64,000 bases of DNA, taken from assembly GCF_036417845.1 (NCBI RefSeq), contig NC_089979.1, positions 46,632,775 through 46,696,774 on the forward strand. Direction: 5' to 3'. The notes under the pieces are model-generated. The model had not been told where the DNA came from. It did no database searches and saw nothing but the letters and a program-made list of their open reading frames with translations. The stretch's first letter is position 1; each line of letters opens with the position of its first letter. The position numbers were made by a program, and so were the translations under genes. Origin of the DNA: Apteryx mantelli. Its lineage: Eukaryota > Chordata > Aves > Apterygiformes > Apterygidae. This document shows, piece after piece, positions 62,480-64,000 of this stretch.

Positions 62480-64000
62480 GAAAGTTTCTGCTTTTGCTTC
62501 TGTATTCTCTCTAGGATCTCCATGATTAAATGGGGTTTTCACCTCTCTTTAGTTAGTTATCTATGTGTTAGGCTAGCTTCATTTGGTTTTGCTTCTCAGT
62601 TTCTGAAAACTGAGTAATCTGAGCTTCTACATACAATCCCAGACACTTTGCTGGAATATGATAATAGTGAAAATTTTTTGGAACCTTATCAACTGTAACT
62701 TGCCAAATTTGTATTGTCATATACAGAGTGCTAGCTCTTTGTAATAACAGGCACTAGGTGAAAGCAACGTTCCTGATAAAACTGTCTAAATTTCCCCAAA
62801 GACTTACTTCTTGCTTACCAAGCCTATTCTCTCTCCATCCACAATGAAGCTTATTCAGAGTGATTATTTTGCCTGCAGTTACATATACTGTAAAATCTGC
62901 ATTATGAGTTAAAAACAACTTCTCAGGAGGCCGTGCAGGGACAGTTCTAAATGCAGTCTCTGTACTGTTCAGACCTCTGATCCAAACAAGAGGTGTGTGC
63001 TGGGGGAAGGCTGTATGACCACTTAAGCCTTATGTTCTGCTTGCAGGTGGCACCTGAAAGGAAGGTATGTGACAGCCCTCCTGTCTTGCGCAACAGAAGC
63101 TCCTCCTGCAGGTAATACCTGAAGAATGACAATTTAGCCCAAAGGACCTTTTAATTTTTCCATGGAAATTAGGACATAACTGGCCCAAGGCATGTGCCAG
63201 TTAGCTGTCGCTGGCAGCAGTCTGCAGCAGATGTGACAGAGGAGAACAGATTAGCCATTCAGCCCTGAGCAACCCCCTTGAAACTTGTAGGGCAGAAAAA
63301 TTGAGAGGCAGGAGAAAGGGGATAAGGAGGGAATGAGAGGATTTTCTCCTGCAAAAGATAACCCTGTTCTGCAGGACCATTTTCCACTCACTTCTGTAAC
63401 AACAGCAGGAGGATCAAGTCCTCTGGCACTCTTTGACTTCCCTGTCCCACAGTGATGGTTAGCCTCTTATCGCATCCTCCTGACCAGCCTAAGATGCAGA
63501 GGAAGGTGAATAGGGGATTGCTGAGGAAAGGGAGGAAAAGAGCAAGGGAGAAGAGGAATGTTCCTCATACGCTCTAAAGAGAGATCACAGACTGCTCTAG
63601 AGGTAAGTGGGAGAAACACGAGAAATACACACATACATCCCACTGAGGAACCAAAGATTTCTAAAATACTCAGCCACTGAAGTCTTAACTGCATTTCCCT
63701 CCACCTAGAACACCATTGATTTCTCAAAGCCTCCCACCTATCTTAGTTCCATCATCGCTTCCCTATTCTCACCTCTAGGACTCCCAGCTATTTTCTCTCC
63801 ATTCCATGGACTAGCCTTTGATCACCAATTCTGCTCTTTCTGCAAACTGCTTTTTACCTACAGAGCCTTGACTTAATTCCTGATCAGTGTGTCTGTGGGT
63901 TACTTTAAGGGCCCCCAAACTAGAAAGAAAACTGGAGTCCAACCACCCATAACTTGAAAGTACTTACTAAGTGCTTACTTATACTCTAGGTCATCAGCCC
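62480..64000. other. Gene-free stretch at right end
   Basis: I see no gene, RNA or clear repeat from the LTR to the window end. Open frames are under 90 residues. Confidence 0.5.

Noticed and set aside
59001..64000. Possible SLC10A5 or ZFAND1, the mammalian neighbours upstream of IMPA1.
   Set aside because: No matching membrane-protein frame or AN1-type zinc-finger cysteine pattern was found; these genes probably lie outside the window.

Overview
This is vertebrate nuclear DNA: AT-rich, mostly non-coding, with split genes that follow GT-AG rules and one CpG island. The dominant interspersed repeat is CR1/L3-type LINE at several ages. There are no Alu or L1 copies, and there is one avian-style solo LTR. 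This points to a sauropsid, most likely a bird. Species cannot be read from the sequence.

The one clearly intact protein gene is IMPA1 (inositol monophosphatase 1) on the minus strand. Eight coding exons lie between 56852 (ATG) and 47489 (stop), and every junction has matching AG/GT sites and phases. The joined coding length is 837 nt (278 residues). A non-coding first exon is placed with good support in the CpG island at about 58.7 kb. The 3' UTR must run left from 47488 into AT-rich sequence. A 1.6 kb CR1 copy lies in the intron between coding exons 2 and 3, and a solo LTR lies about 3 kb upstream of the promoter, pointing toward it.

The left 47 kb has no intact gene that I can recognise, but it does hold gene remains. 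On the minus strand at 19.55-22.41 kb are three exons of a fatty-acid-binding-protein gene, most like FABP12, which is the IMPA1 neighbour in mammals. Exon 2 is open and well conserved. Exon 3 is 4 bp short and out of frame, exon 4 has a degraded start, and exon 1 is missing at its expected place. On the PLUS strand at 11.46 kb there is a lone FABP exon-1-like segment behind a TATA box and a plausible 5' intron. One inversion splitting a single gene between exons 1 and 2 would explain both, but this is inference. A further minus-strand stretch at 12.1-14.2 kb reads like decayed protein-coding sequence that I cannot name.

Repeats by position: young-to-middle-aged CR1 3' ends on the minus strand at 16.07 and 52.66 kb; much older CR1/L3-type copies at 21.25 (+), 31.15 (-), 32.77 (-) and 34.77 kb (+); several simple repeats; and the LTR at 61.69-62.47 kb with an internally duplicated U5-side segment. 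Two perfect inverted repeats (6675-6696 and 47724-47750) stand out. The remaining stretches show only short, unrelated open frames.
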